This document shows positions 20,240-20,325 of a DNA stretch of 20,325 bases, piece by piece; positions within the stretch are counted from its first letter, which is position 1, and the number at the start of each line of letters is the position of its first letter. A program made the translations under genes and the position numbers. The stretch comes from an uncultured Nocardiaceae bacterium. Its GTDB lineage: Bacteria > Actinomycetota > Actinomycetes > Mycobacteriales > Mycobacteriaceae. The stretch covers positions 1-20,325 of the forward strand of contig CAKZIX010000193.1 of the NCBI GenBank assembly GCA_936936565.1, written 5' to 3'. The notes under the pieces are model-generated. The model had not been told where the DNA came from. It ran no database searches and was given only the letters and a program-made list of their open reading frames with translations.

Positions 20240-20325
20240 AATCTAGCATCCCCCCTATTGACTTTTTCATCATTGCAAAGTTCCATATGGGGTATGTCGA
20301 GCACCGCATCCCCCCAGCAGTTCCC
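20240..20325. other. Candidate attachment-site region upstream of integrase
   Basis: The 90 bases before the integrase hold two copies of GCATCCCCCC (20246-20255 and 20306-20315), exactly 60 bases apart. There is also an imperfect inverted repeat, GGGGTATGTCG (20289-20299) against CCGCATCCCCC (20304-20314), around a short centre, and a CCATATGG palindrome at 20283-20290. Serine integrase attP sites usually lie next to int and show such imperfect symmetry. The window ends too soon to see whether this is attP, attL or attR. Confidence 0.35.

Overview
The window looks like the early/lysogeny region of a temperate actinobacterial phage or prophage, probably from a Mycobacteriales host (Gordonia, Rhodococcus, Mycobacterium, Nocardia or a relative). 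The reasons are high GC (roughly two thirds by eye), frequent GTG starts, a WhiB-family protein, an MmpS-like membrane protein, a large serine integrase, and a long run of tightly overlapping small genes. No tail, capsid, terminase or lysis gene is visible. No tRNA, rRNA, IS element or CRISPR array was seen.

Layout. Positions 27-308 carry one small plus-strand gene that converges on the end of a leftward operon. From 16334 down to 314 almost everything is one minus-strand operon of about 32 genes, mostly joined by ATGA, GTGA, TGATG or TAGTG stop/start overlaps. In transcription order it holds: an XRE regulator; small unknown and membrane genes; a cytosine-5 methyltransferase preceded by a WhiB-like gene; a recombination block (RecE/Cas4-type nuclease, an HNH homing-type endonuclease, RecT-type annealing protein); an AlpA/excisionase-like HTH gene; a MazG-like gene; a string of very small genes; a PAPS-reductase-like protein; a second DNA methyltransferase; a replication-type protein; a phage zinc-finger protein; a RuvC-like resolvase; and a zinc-ribbon/HTH protein.

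The regulatory hub is 16334-18205. Two XRE genes diverge at 16334 and 16460, with palindromic operators between them, one sitting inside a plausible leaderless promoter. A third regulator (XRE plus a long helical C-terminal region, 16979-18205) diverges from a small minus-strand gene (16643-16897). A second, different operator family lies between and just inside these two genes. Next come an MmpS-like membrane protein (18264-18833) and, converging on it, the serine integrase (18842-20233). A candidate attachment region lies in the last 90 bases.

The most unusual points are these. The cytosine-5 methyltransferase carries an array of repeat units read in two different frames. The two operator systems are self-contained. 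A plus-strand ORF with a canonical ribosome binding site lies antisense to the operon. An iteron-like repeat sits inside the replication gene. A zinc-binding module is inserted into the PAPS-reductase-like protein. Three very small genes (15013-15174, 15782-15880 and 8138-8263) were found by following the overlapping stops and starts.
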